A stretch of DNA of 64,000 nt, taken from contig NZ_QOAZ01000006.1 of the NCBI RefSeq assembly GCF_003574675.1, positions 62,001 through 126,000 on the forward strand. The letters run 5' to 3'. Below are positions 56,817 through 64,000 of this stretch, in pieces (the first letter of the stretch is position 1; the number at the start of each line of letters is the position of its first letter). This stretch comes from Azohydromonas sediminis. GTDB taxonomy: Bacteria; Pseudomonadota; Gammaproteobacteria; Burkholderiales; Burkholderiaceae_C. The notes under the pieces were generated by a model. That model made no database searches. It was given only the letters and a program-made list of their open reading frames with translations, and was not told where the DNA came from. A program made the translations under genes and the position numbers.

Positions 56817-58256
56817 TCAGCCCGCCGGACGCACGACGAGGTAGTTGACCCAGTCGCCGCGGCGCACCATCAGGCTGATGGGCCGGTTCTTGTCGGCCTT
56901 GGCCACCAGTGCGTTGAACTGCTTCGCGTCACTGACTTCGTGGTTGTTGACCGACAGGATCACGTCGCCCTCGCGCAGCCCGGCGCGCGCCGCGGGTCCG
57001 TCGACGGCATCGACGACGACACCGCCGCGCACCCTGAGCTCGCGCTTCTGCGCGTCGCTGAGGTCAGACACCGACGCACCGATCACGCTCGTCGTGCTCG
57101 GTGCCGGCGTCGGCGCCTGCGACACGCGCGTCGGGCGCTCGGGCTCGAACTCGGCCACCGCCACCGTCACGTCGCGGTAGCTGCCACGACGAAAGACCTG
57201 GATCCTCGACTGCGTGCCAGGCGCCGTGCCACCGATGATGCGCGGCAGGTCGACCGACTTCTCGACCGGCTTGCCGTCGACGCGCGTGATGATGTCGCCG
57301 GCCTCGATGCCCGCCTTGTCGGCCGGCCCACCGGACTCGACGCTTTGCACCAGCGCGCCACGCGCCTCGCCGAGGCCGATCGCCTCGGCGACTTCCTTCG
57401 TCACCGGGGCGATCTGCACGCCGATGCGCCCGCGGATCACGCGGCCGTGCTGGCGCAGCTGCTCCGACACGCGCACCGCCTCGTCGATCGGGATCGCGAA
57501 CGAGATGCCCATGAAACCACCCGAGCGGCTGTAGATCTGCGAGTTGATGCCCACGACTTCGCCGCGCAGGTTCAGCAGCGGCCCGCCCGAGTTGCCCGGG
57601 TTGATCGCAACGTCGGTCTGGATGAAGGGCAGGTAGTCGCCGGTGTCGCGCTGCTTCGCACTGACGATGCCCGCCGTGACCGTGTTCTCGAGCCCGAACG
57701 GCGAGCCGATGGCCACCACCCATTCACCGACCCTGAGCTTGTTGACGTCGCCGATCTTGACCGTCGGCAAGCCCGTGGCTTCGATCTTCACGATCGCGAC
57801 GTCGGTGCGGCGGTCGGCACCGACGATGCGCGCCTTGAACTCGCGCCGGTCGGGCAGCGTGACGATGACCTCGTCGGCCCCCTCGACCACGTGCGCGTTG
57901 GTCATCACGAAACCGTCGGGGCTGACGATGAACCCCGAACCGACGCCGCGCTGCCGGGGCTCGTCGTTGCCGGGCGGCCCACGTCGCGGATCGGGACGCC
58001 CCGGCAGCGGGATGCCGAAGCGGCGCAGGAACTCTTCCATGTTCGGATCGAGCTCCGGCGTCGCGCGCGAAACCTGGCGGCCGCGCTCGAGGGTGCGGAT
58101 GTTGACGACCGCCGGTCCGACGCGCTCGACCAGTTCGGTGAAGTCCGGCAGCGCCACCGTCTGCGCGGCCGCGTCGGCCACCGGCCACACCGCCAGCAGT
58201 GCCGCCGCCAGCGTCACGCCGGCGACCAGTTGCCTCGATGGCTGCAACCAAGACAT
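56817..58256 (-). CDS. htrA: Periplasmic serine protease DegP/HtrA (MucD-type)
   Basis: A 479-residue protease with signal peptide ('LVAGVTLAAALLAVWPVADAAAQ'). The triad is His122 ('TNAHVVEG'), Asp152 ('RTDVAIVK') and Ser223 ('NPGNSGGPLL'). Two PDZ domains follow (~260-350 and ~385-475). It degrades misfolded envelope proteins and belongs to the sigma-E stress response, encoded in the same operon. The ATG at 58256 has GAGGAG at eight bases; an ATG two codons earlier is too close to it. Confidence 0.95.
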   Translation of the reverse strand: MSWLQPSRQLVAGVTLAAALLAVWPVADAAAQTVALPDFTELVERVGPAVVNIRTLERGRQVSRATPELDPNMEEFLRRFGIPLPGRPDPRRGPPGNDEPRQRGVGSGFIVSPDGFVMTNAHVVEGADEVIVTLPDRREFKARIVGADRRTDVAIVKIEATGLPTVKIGDVNKLRVGEWVVAIGSPFGLENTVTAGIVSAKQRDTGDYLPFIQTDVAINPGNSGGPLLNLRGEVVGINSQIYSRSGGFMGISFAIPIDEAVRVSEQLRQHGRVIRGRIGVQIAPVTKEVAEAIGLGEARGALVQSVESGGPADKAGIEAGDIITRVDGKPVEKSVDLPRIIGGTAPGTQSRIQVFRRGSYRDVTVAVAEFEPERPTRVSQAPTPAPSTTSVIGASVSDLSDAQKRELRVRGGVVVDAVDGPAARAGLREGDVILSVNNHEVSDAKQFNALVAKADKNRPISLMVRRGDWVNYLVVRPAG

Positions 58257-58344
58257 CGTCATCACTCCTCGTCGGCGGTCGATCCTCGCCGTTCTGTGCT
58301 CAGATTGTTTTCCCGGACCGCGGCACGCGGCGTCGCTGGCGGCC

Positions 58345-59349
58345 TCAGCGCCGACGCTGCACGGCGTCGGCAAAGCGCGCGACGGTCGTCATCGGGACGT
58401 CGCCCATCACCGTGACCCACCATTGATCGTGGCGCTTCATCAACGTGTGCGTCGCGCCGATCGCCGTCTGCCCCGCGCGGTGACGTCCCTCGCGGTACGG
58501 CTCGATGAACACCGACACATGCGTCAGGCCGTCGGAGAACACCGCCTGCAGTACGGTGTCGTCGTGTTCCGATTCGCCCGCCGCCACGCTACGGCGCACG
58601 CCGCGCACCTGGACGAAACCCGGTACCGGCACGATCTGCCAGCCTTCGGCGGCCAGCTCGGTCGGCGCCAGGGTCGGCCGCAGCACGCGGTAGCCGTCGA
58701 GCCTCTTCATCGAGCGCAACACCACGTCGGGCTGCGGCTTGACGCCGATCGTCACGTCGCTGAACGCGGCGCTCTCGAGCACGCGACCGTCGGACGACAG
58801 CACGTCGGTACGCAGCAGCAAGCCGCTGCGACGCTCGACCCACAGGCGCTGCGCAAAGCGCGCATCGTCGCGCGGCTGCAGCAGGTACACCGTCGCATCG
58901 TGACCCGCGACGCGGTCCTCGCCTTCGGCGCGCAGTTCGTAGCGCTCGAACACGCGCGCATCCGGCTGCACGCGCAGCAGCGCCGGCCCGGCGTCGACCT
59001 CGTCGCGACGCTCGACGACCGCCACGCGCTGCGTCGGCCACAGCGTGTGCACGACGTCGTTGTGGCGGTAGACGACACGGTTCTGCCCGTCGAGCATCTC
59101 GACACGCTCGAACTGCTGCCGCCCGTCGCAGTAGTGAGCGATGCGCGAGCTGCTGACGACGCCCCCCACGCTCGACACCAGCGTGCCCTGGTAGTTGCCG
59201 TACGCCACGGCCTCGTGGATGCGACGGATCCACGCCGACGGATCCGCTGCACTGGAACCCGCTGCGGCCGCATCCGCGGCCCACGACGCCGACACGAAGC
59301 CGGCCGAGACGGCCAGCACGAGGCAGCGGATCAGCGAACGCATTCGCAT
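58345..59349 (-). CDS. rseB: Sigma-E regulator RseB/MucB
   Basis: A 334-residue periplasmic protein with a signal peptide ('LIRCLVLAVSAGFVSASWA'). The MucB/RseB fold is shown by 'WIRRIHEAVAYGNYQGTLVSS', 'HYCDGRQQFERVEMLDG' and the C-terminal domain ending 'WVTVMGDVPMTTVARFADAV'. It binds RseA and shields it from proteolysis until lipid or LPS signals arrive. It follows rseA by 11 bases. Confidence 0.94.
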   Translation of the reverse strand: MRMRSLIRCLVLAVSAGFVSASWAADAAAAGSSAADPSAWIRRIHEAVAYGNYQGTLVSSVGGVVSSSRIAHYCDGRQQFERVEMLDGQNRVVYRHNDVVHTLWPTQRVAVVERRDEVDAGPALLRVQPDARVFERYELRAEGEDRVAGHDATVYLLQPRDDARFAQRLWVERRSGLLLRTDVLSSDGRVLESAAFSDVTIGVKPQPDVVLRSMKRLDGYRVLRPTLAPTELAAEGWQIVPVPGFVQVRGVRRSVAAGESEHDDTVLQAVFSDGLTHVSVFIEPYREGRHRAGQTAIGATHTLMKRHDQWWVTVMGDVPMTTVARFADAVQRRR

Positions 59350-59360
59350 CGTCGATCGCG

Positions 59361-59990
59361 TCAGCGTTGCGGTTGCGGCACGGCGCTGGCGGTGCTGCGC
59401 ACGACGCCGCCGGGCACGAGCACGGCGCTCGGGCCGTACTGCTTGTGCGCCTGCAGGTAGCGGTCGAGCTGCGCGTCGCGGATCAGCACGCCGTCGACGC
59501 CGGCCGCCGGCGCGACCGCCGCGCCCGACGCCACGTTCGACACACGCATCGCCGCGCCGGCTGGAGCCGGCTGGCTCGCGATCACGGCGGTCGGCGCTTC
59601 GCCACCCGGCGCCGCCAGCCGTGTGACGACCATCACGCCAGCGACCGCGACGAAGCCGGCCGCCACCGCGGCCGGCGCCAGCCAGCGCCGGCGGCGCGCG
59701 GGGGCGCTCGCGCTGGCTGCGATCGTGGCCGCCGGCGCCATCACGACCGGCTCGTCGGCCAGCCGCCGCCGCAGCGCCTGCAGGAAGGCCTCGTCGTGGC
59801 GGGCGTCGTGCGCGAGGTCTTCGGAGCGCATCACGTCGCCGATCAGGTGGTAGGCGTGCCAGGTCACGCGCAACTCGCCGTCGTCACGCCAGTCGCGGCA
59901 CAGGCGCGCCACGTCGGCGCTGCCCAGCTCACCATCCATCATCGCCGACAGGCTTTGCCGCTGCTGCTCACGATCCACTGCGTCCGACAT
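59361..59990 (-). CDS. rseA: Anti-sigma-E factor RseA/MucA-like
   Basis: A 209-residue single-span protein. The N-terminal cytosolic domain 'QSLSAMMDGELGSADVARLCRDWRDDGELRVTWHAYHLIGDVMRSED' is the sigma-binding RseA_N fold. One span follows (~105-125, 'WLAPAAVAAGFVAVAGVMVVT') and then a periplasmic tail rich in Ala and Pro. It holds RpoE inactive until cleaved. The ATG at 59990 begins 'MSDAVDREQQRQ'. Confidence 0.93.
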   Translation of the reverse strand: MSDAVDREQQRQSLSAMMDGELGSADVARLCRDWRDDGELRVTWHAYHLIGDVMRSEDLAHDARHDEAFLQALRRRLADEPVVMAPAATIAASASAPARRRRWLAPAAVAAGFVAVAGVMVVTRLAAPGGEAPTAVIASQPAPAGAAMRVSNVASGAAVAPAAGVDGVLIRDAQLDRYLQAHKQYGPSAVLVPGGVVRSTASAVPQPQR

Positions 59991-60022
59991 CTTGCACTCC
60001 ACCAGTTCGACCGACCCCGCGC

Positions 60023-60628
60023 TCACCAGCGTTCGCCTTCGCGCGTGCCCAGCAGGGGCCGCAGCCGCTCGGCGATCGCCTCGCGGGCACGAAAGATCCG
60101 CGAACGCACGGTGCCGATCGGGCAATTCATCACTTCGGCGATCTCCTCGTAGCTCAAGCCTTCGATCTCCCGCAGGGTGATCGCCTGGCGCAAATCCTCG
60201 GAAAGAGCCTCGATGGCCGCATTCACCGTCGCCGCGACCTGCTTGCTCGCCAGCATCGCGTCCGGTGTTTCGGCGTCGGTTAGTTCGTTCTCCACGCGGG
60301 AAGTTTCGTCGCCGTCGTCGCCAGCGCTGCGCGCCGCCTCCGACACCAGCGGATCGCGTTTGAGCTCGACGAGGGCCTTCTTGGCGGTGTTGACCGCGAT
60401 CCGGTACAGCCACGTGTAGAAGGCGCTGTCGCCGCGGAACTGCGGCAGCGCCCGGTACGCGCGGATGAAGGTCTCCTGCGCGATGTCGGGCACCAGGTCG
60501 ACGTCGCGCACCATGCGCGCGATCAGCCGCTCGACGCGGCGCTGGTACTTGACGACCAGCAGCTCGAAGGCGCGCGCGTCACCGCGCTTGACGCGTTCGA
60601 CGAGTTGGGCGTCGGCTTCGGCGCTCAT
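60023..60628 (-). CDS. rpoE: RNA polymerase sigma factor RpoE (AlgU)
   Basis: A 201-residue ECF sigma factor. Region 2 has 'RVERLIARMVRDVDLVPDIAQETFIRAYRALPQFRGDSAFYTWLYRIAVNTAKK'-type sequence (key parts DIAQETFIRAYR and FYTWLYRIA). Region 4 is 'LREIEGLSYEEIAEVMNCPIGTVRSRIFRAREAI'. It directs the envelope-stress regulon. It lies three bases after the ygfX-like gene and 32 bases before rseA. Confidence 0.97.
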   Translation of the reverse strand: MSAEADAQLVERVKRGDARAFELLVVKYQRRVERLIARMVRDVDLVPDIAQETFIRAYRALPQFRGDSAFYTWLYRIAVNTAKKALVELKRDPLVSEAARSAGDDGDETSRVENELTDAETPDAMLASKQVAATVNAAIEALSEDLRQAITLREIEGLSYEEIAEVMNCPIGTVRSRIFRAREAIAERLRPLLGTREGERW

Positions 60629-60631
60629 CGA

Positions 60632-61087
60632 TCACACCGGCAGGCGCGCGACCACGCCCGCGTCGGCGCCGCGCGCGTGGACGGCGCAGCGAAGCGCATG
60701 CCAGCGCGCAGCGTGTCGCGCGCGCGACACTGCGATCCATCGCCGCCGCCCGTCGACGGCGTCGAAGCGCAGCAGCAGCCAGATGTCCAGATCGACGGCC
60801 ACGGTCAGCGCACCCTCGACGGCCGGCGCATCGCGGCCGGGCACCCAATGCCAGCGGCGACCTTCCCAGCGCAGCAGCCCGGTCCCGGCGTGGCAGTGAC
60901 GCCAGGCCACCGCACCCGCCCACAGGCCGACCACGGACGCGGCCGCCTGCACACCGGTCGACGCACCGGCCAGCGCGAACACCCATCCCACGAAGAGGGC
61001 GACTGCGGCGGCCACCAGGACGGCGACGACCGCGCGCGACGCCACATCGGCGCCAGCACGGACCTCGACGACGGGAGCCGAGCTCAT
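60632..61087 (-). CDS. YgfX-like small membrane protein
   Basis: A 151-residue protein with two adjoining hydrophobic segments ('AVVAVLVAAAVALFVGWVFALAG' and 'AAASVVGLWAGAVAW') followed by a soluble domain with 'LLRWEGRRWHWV' and 'WIAVSRARHAARWHALRCAVHAR'. This pattern matches the YgfX/CptA family. In beta-proteobacteria such a gene is usually found between fabF and rpoE; its role there is unclear. Confidence 0.75.
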   Translation of the reverse strand: MSSAPVVEVRAGADVASRAVVAVLVAAAVALFVGWVFALAGASTGVQAAASVVGLWAGAVAWRHCHAGTGLLRWEGRRWHWVPGRDAPAVEGALTVAVDLDIWLLLRFDAVDGRRRWIAVSRARHAARWHALRCAVHARGADAGVVARLPV

Positions 61088-61135
61088 GCCGTCATCCCCA
61101 GCCGCCCACGCCGCCGCATCGCACTGCGGCGCGGC

Positions 61136-62380
61136 TCATGCGCGCCGGAACACCAGCGTGCCGTTGGTGCCGCCGAAACCGAAATTGTTCTTCACCGCGA
61201 CTTCGATCCTCATTTCGCGCGCGACGTTCGCGCAGTAATCGAGGTCGCACTCCGGGTCCTGCGAAAAGATGTTGATCGTCGGCGGCGACACCTGATGGTG
61301 CACCGCGAGCACCGTGAACACCGACTCGATGCCGCCGGCGCCGCCGAGCAGGTGGCCCGTCATCGACTTCGTCGAGTTGACGACCATCTTCTTCGCGTGG
61401 TCGCCGAACGCGAGCTTGATCGCGTTGGTCTCGTTGACGTCGCCCAGCGGCGTCGAGGTGCCGTGCGCGTTGAGGTACTGCACCTCGTCGGGGTTGACGC
61501 CGGCGTTGCGCAGCGCCGCCTTCATCGCGCGCTTCGGGCCGTCGACGTTGGGCGCCGTCATGTGGTAGGCGTCGGCGCCCATGCCGAAGCCGGCGAGTTC
61601 GGCGTAGATCTTCGCGCCGCGCTTCTTCGCGTGCTCGTACTCCTCGAGTACCAGCACGCCCGCGCCCTCGCCGAGCACGAAGCCATCGCGGTCCTTGTCC
61701 CACGGCCGCGATGCGGTCGCCGGGTCGTCGTTGCGCGTGGACAGTGCGCGCGCGGCGGCGAAGCCGCCGATGCCCAGCGGCGAGACCGTGCTCTCGGCGC
61801 CGCCGGCGATCATCACGTCGGCGTCGCCGTACTCGATCAGCCGGGCGGCCTCGCCGATGCAGTGCAGGCCGGTGGTGCACGCCGTCACGATCGCCAAGTT
61901 CGGCCCGGTGTAGCCGTAGCGGATCGACACGTGACCGGAGATCATGTTGATGATCGACGCCGGCACGAAGAACGGCGAGATGCGGCGCGCGCCGCGCTCG
62001 ATGTAGTCCTTGTGCGTCTGCTCGATCATCGGCAGGCCGCCGATGCCCGAGCCGACCATCACGCCGATGCGCTCGGCCGCGTCCTCCGACAGCTCGCTGC
62101 CCGCGGGCAGCCCGGCGTCCTGGATCGCCTGCACCGACGCCGCCATCCCGTAGTGGATGAACGTGTCCATGTGCCGGGCTTCCTTGCCCGGGATGTAGGC
62201 CTCGACATCGAACCCCTTGACCTCGCCGGCGAAGCGCACGGCCAGCGACGAAGCATCGAAGCGCGTGATGGGGGCGATGCCCGAACGGCCGGCGACCAGG
62301 TTGGCCCAGCCCTCGGCGACGGTGTTGCCGACCGGGCTGACGAGCCCGAGGCCGGTGACGACGACGCGGCGACGCGACAT
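61136..62380 (-). CDS. fabF: 3-oxoacyl-ACP synthase II
   Basis: A 414-residue condensing enzyme with the Cys-His-His triad: Cys in '[13 protein letters not shown]', His in '[11 protein letters not shown]' and His in '[12 protein letters not shown]'. It elongates acyl-ACP with malonyl-ACP in fatty acid synthesis. It starts eight bases after acpP, its substrate carrier. Confidence 0.97.
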   Translation of the reverse strand: MSRRRVVVTGLGLVSPVGNTVAEGWANLVAGRSGIAPITRFDASSLAVRFAGEVKGFDVEAYIPGKEARHMDTFIHYGMAASVQAIQDAGLPAGSELSEDAAERIGVMVGSGIGGLPMIEQTHKDYIERGARRISPFFVPASIINMISGHVSIRYGYTGPNLAIVTACTTGLHCIGEAARLIEYGDADVMIAGGAESTVSPLGIGGFAAARALSTRNDDPATASRPWDKDRDGFVLGEGAGVLVLEEYEHAKKRGAKIYAELAGFGMGADAYHMTAPNVDGPKRAMKAALRNAGVNPDEVQYLNAHGTSTPLGDVNETNAIKLAFGDHAKKMVVNSTKSMTGHLLGGAGGIESVFTVLAVHHQVSPPTINIFSQDPECDLDYCANVAREMRIEVAVKNNFGFGGTNGTLVFRRA

Positions 62381-62388
62381 GCGCTCGG

Positions 62389-62628
62389 TCAGGCCTTCTG
62401 GTGCTTCATGGCGTAGTCGATCGCCAGCTGCACGGTGGTGATCTTCTCGGCCTCCTCGTCCGGAATCTCGATGCCGAACTCGTCCTCGAGCGCCATCACC
62501 AGTTCCACCGTGTCGAGCGAGTCGGCGCCCAGGTCGGCGACGAAGGCCTTCTCGTTCGTCACCTCGGCTTCCGACACGCCGAGCTGTTCGGCGATGATCT
62601 TCTTGACGCGCGCTTCGATATCGCTCAT
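62389..62628 (-). CDS. acpP: Acyl carrier protein
   Basis: A 79-residue acidic protein with the phosphopantetheine Ser in '[24 protein letters not shown]'. It carries acyl chains between Fab enzymes and is activated by AcpS encoded at 49.4 kb. Its usual fabD-fabG-acpP-fabF order is kept. Confidence 0.98.
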   Translation of the reverse strand: MSDIEARVKKIIAEQLGVSEAEVTNEKAFVADLGADSLDTVELVMALEDEFGIEIPDEEAEKITTVQLAIDYAMKHQKA

Positions 62629-62697
62629 GACTCCTCCGGGAGTGAAAGGAAAAAACGGCCCGGATTCTACCGGGCGACGCCGCGGCGGCCGCCCGCC

Positions 62698-63453
62698 TCA
62701 GGCCATGTACATGCCGCCATTGACGTGCAGCTCGGTGCCGGTCACGTAGCCGGCCTGCGGCGAGGCCAGGAACACCACCGCGGCAGCCACCTCGGCCGGC
62801 GTGCCCAGCCGCGCGAGCGGAATCTGCTGCAGCAGCGCGTCCTTGTGCGCCTGCGGCAGCGCGTCGGTCATGTCGGTGGCGATGAAGCCGGGCGCGACGC
62901 AGTTGACGGTGATGCCGCGGCTGCCGAGTTCGCGCGCGAGCGAGCGCGTCATGCCGGCCACGCCCGCCTTGGCCGCGGCGTAGTTGGCCTGCCCCGCGTT
63001 GCCGCTGGCGCCGACGACCGACGTGATGTTGACGATGCGCCCGTAGCGCTGCTTCATCATCGGCCGCATCACCGCGCGGCTCGCGCGGAACACCGCCTTC
63101 AGGTTGGTGTCGAGGACGGCGTCCCAGTCCTCGTCCTTCATGCGCATCGCCAGCGTGTCGCGCGTGATGCCGGCGTTGTTGACGAGGATGTGGATCGCGC
63201 CGTGCTGCTTGACGACGGCATCGACGGCGGCCTCGACGCCGGCGGCGTCGTTGACGTCGAGCACGATGCCCGCACAGCCCTCGTACGCCGCCAGCGTCTG
63301 CGCGATCGCCTGGGCGCCCGCCGGTGTCGTCGCCGTGCCGGTCACGCGCACGCCTTGCTGCGCGAGCGCCAGCGCAATCGCGCGACCGATGCCGCGCGAG
63401 GCACCCGTCACCAGTGCCGCCTGCCCGGCCAGCGCGGCCGTCGTCTCGCTCAT
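62698..63453 (-). CDS. fabG: 3-oxoacyl-ACP reductase
   Basis: A 251-residue short-chain dehydrogenase: NADPH motif '[13 protein letters not shown]', 'NNAGIT', catalytic Ser/Tyr/Lys in '[20 protein letters not shown]', and the ending '[15 protein letters not shown]'. It reduces 3-oxoacyl-ACP. ATGA overlap with fabD. Confidence 0.97.
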   Translation of the reverse strand: MSETTAALAGQAALVTGASRGIGRAIALALAQQGVRVTGTATTPAGAQAIAQTLAAYEGCAGIVLDVNDAAGVEAAVDAVVKQHGAIHILVNNAGITRDTLAMRMKDEDWDAVLDTNLKAVFRASRAVMRPMMKQRYGRIVNITSVVGASGNAGQANYAAAKAGVAGMTRSLARELGSRGITVNCVAPGFIATDMTDALPQAHKDALLQQIPLARLGTPAEVAAAVVFLASPQAGYVTGTELHVNGGMYMA

Positions 63454-64000
63454 TGCAGCAGCCCCTTCACGTCGGTGAGCGTCGCCGGGTCGTAGACGGC
63501 GACGCTGACCAGCTCGGCGTCGATGCGCTTGGTCAGGCCGGCGAGCACCTTGCCCGGCCCGCATTCGACGACGTGCGTGACGCCGCGCGCGCGCAGTGCG
63601 CGCACGACCTCGACCCAGCGCACCGGCTGGTAGGCCTGGCGGTACAGCGCGTCGGCGATCGCCGCCGGGTCGGTGGGCGACGCGACGTCGACGTTGTTGA
63701 CCACCGCGATGCGCGGGGCGGCCAGCGCCACCGTCGCCAGCCGTTCCTTCAGCCGGTCGGCCGCGGGCTTCATCAGCGGGCAATGGAATGGCGCCGACAC
63801 GGCCAGCGGCAGCGCGCGCTTGGCGCCGACGGACTTCAGGATCTCGCAAGCCTTGTCGACCGCCGCCTTAGTGCCGGCGATCACGGTCTGCTTCGGGTCG
63901 TTGAAATTGGCCGCGGTGACGACCTGGCCGGTGGCGGCAGCCGCCTGCGCGCAGCCATCGACCACTGCGTCGGCGTCGAGCCCGAGGATCGCCGCCATCG
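63450..64000 (-). CDS. fabD: Malonyl-CoA:ACP transacylase (5' end outside window)
   Basis: The C-terminal ~183 residues of FabD. The catalytic His is in 'SAPFHCPLM' and the ending '[16 protein letters not shown]' is typical. The nucleophilic Ser (GHSLG) and N-terminus lie beyond the window edge. It loads malonyl groups on ACP and overlaps fabG by four bases. Confidence 0.96.
   Translation of the reverse strand, partial: MAAILGLDADAVVDGCAQAAAATGQVVTAANFNDPKQTVIAGTKAAVDKACEILKSVGAKRALPLAVSAPFHCPLMKPAADRLKERLATVALAAPRIAVVNNVDVASPTDPAAIADALYRQAYQPVRWVEVVRALRARGVTHVVECGPGKVLAGLTKRIDAELVSVAVYDPATLTDVKGLLQ

Overview
This 64 kb window comes from a very GC-rich chromosome. The gene order (fabD-fabG-acpP-fabF-rpoE-rseAB-htrA-lepA-lepB-rnc-era-recO-pdxJ-acpS-nagZ, with divergent rluC/rne), the urt/ure nitrogen genes, a 3-hydroxybutyrate oligomer hydrolase and a characteristic GC-rich intergenic repeat all point to a beta-proteobacterium of the order Burkholderiales, probably near Rubrivivax, Leptothrix or Methylibium. 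No rRNA, tRNA, CRISPR array, IS element or prophage was seen.

Layout. 1-1.7 kb: 3' part of a TonB-dependent receptor. 1.7-14.4 kb: a purine/urate catabolic region. Leftward genes are tautomerase, class II aldolase, NCS2 permease, PuuD urate oxidase and UraH. A divergent FCD-type GntR regulator starts a rightward run of PuuE allantoinase, a UraD-allantoate amidohydrolase fusion, an M20 peptidase, a three-gene ABC importer and a nucleoside deaminase. 14.7-19.2 kb: ubiX, a detached ureD, a DUF2721 membrane protein, two small secreted proteins and a second NCS2 permease. 19.4-22.7 kb: a large PAS-GGDEF-EAL protein. 22.7-33.1 kb (leftward): urtABCDE urea importer, a LuxR-type response regulator and a hybrid histidine kinase fused to an NCS1 transporter domain. 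33.1-38.9 kb: ureA-ureJ-ureB-ureC, an inserted antisense Doc/AbrB toxin-antitoxin pair, then ureE-ureF-ureG. 38.9-48.2 kb: Kbp-like protein, SppA-type peptidase, Rieske protein, HAD phosphatase, rluC, rne, and the oligomer hydrolase. 48.4-64 kb: one leftward core block, read in transcription order as fabD, fabG, acpP, fabF, ygfX-like, rpoE, rseA, rseB, htrA, then lepA, lepB, DUF4845, rnc, era, recO, pdxJ, acpS, nagZ.

How the genes work together. PuuD, UraH, UraD, PuuE and allantoate amidohydrolase form a continuous route from urate to ureidoglycine/ureidoglycolate plus ammonia. Urea can be imported by UrtABCDE and split by urease, whose nickel assembly proteins UreDEFG are all present. Two GTGTATACAC palindromes flank uraH and are the probable operators of the GntR regulator. 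A TACGCAA-GG-TGGCGTA palindrome before urtA is the probable site of the adjacent LuxR-type regulator. The most unusual items are the UraD-amidohydrolase fusion, the transporter-fused kinase next to the urea genes, the toxin-antitoxin insertion in the urease operon, and a possible small RNA between htrA and lepA.
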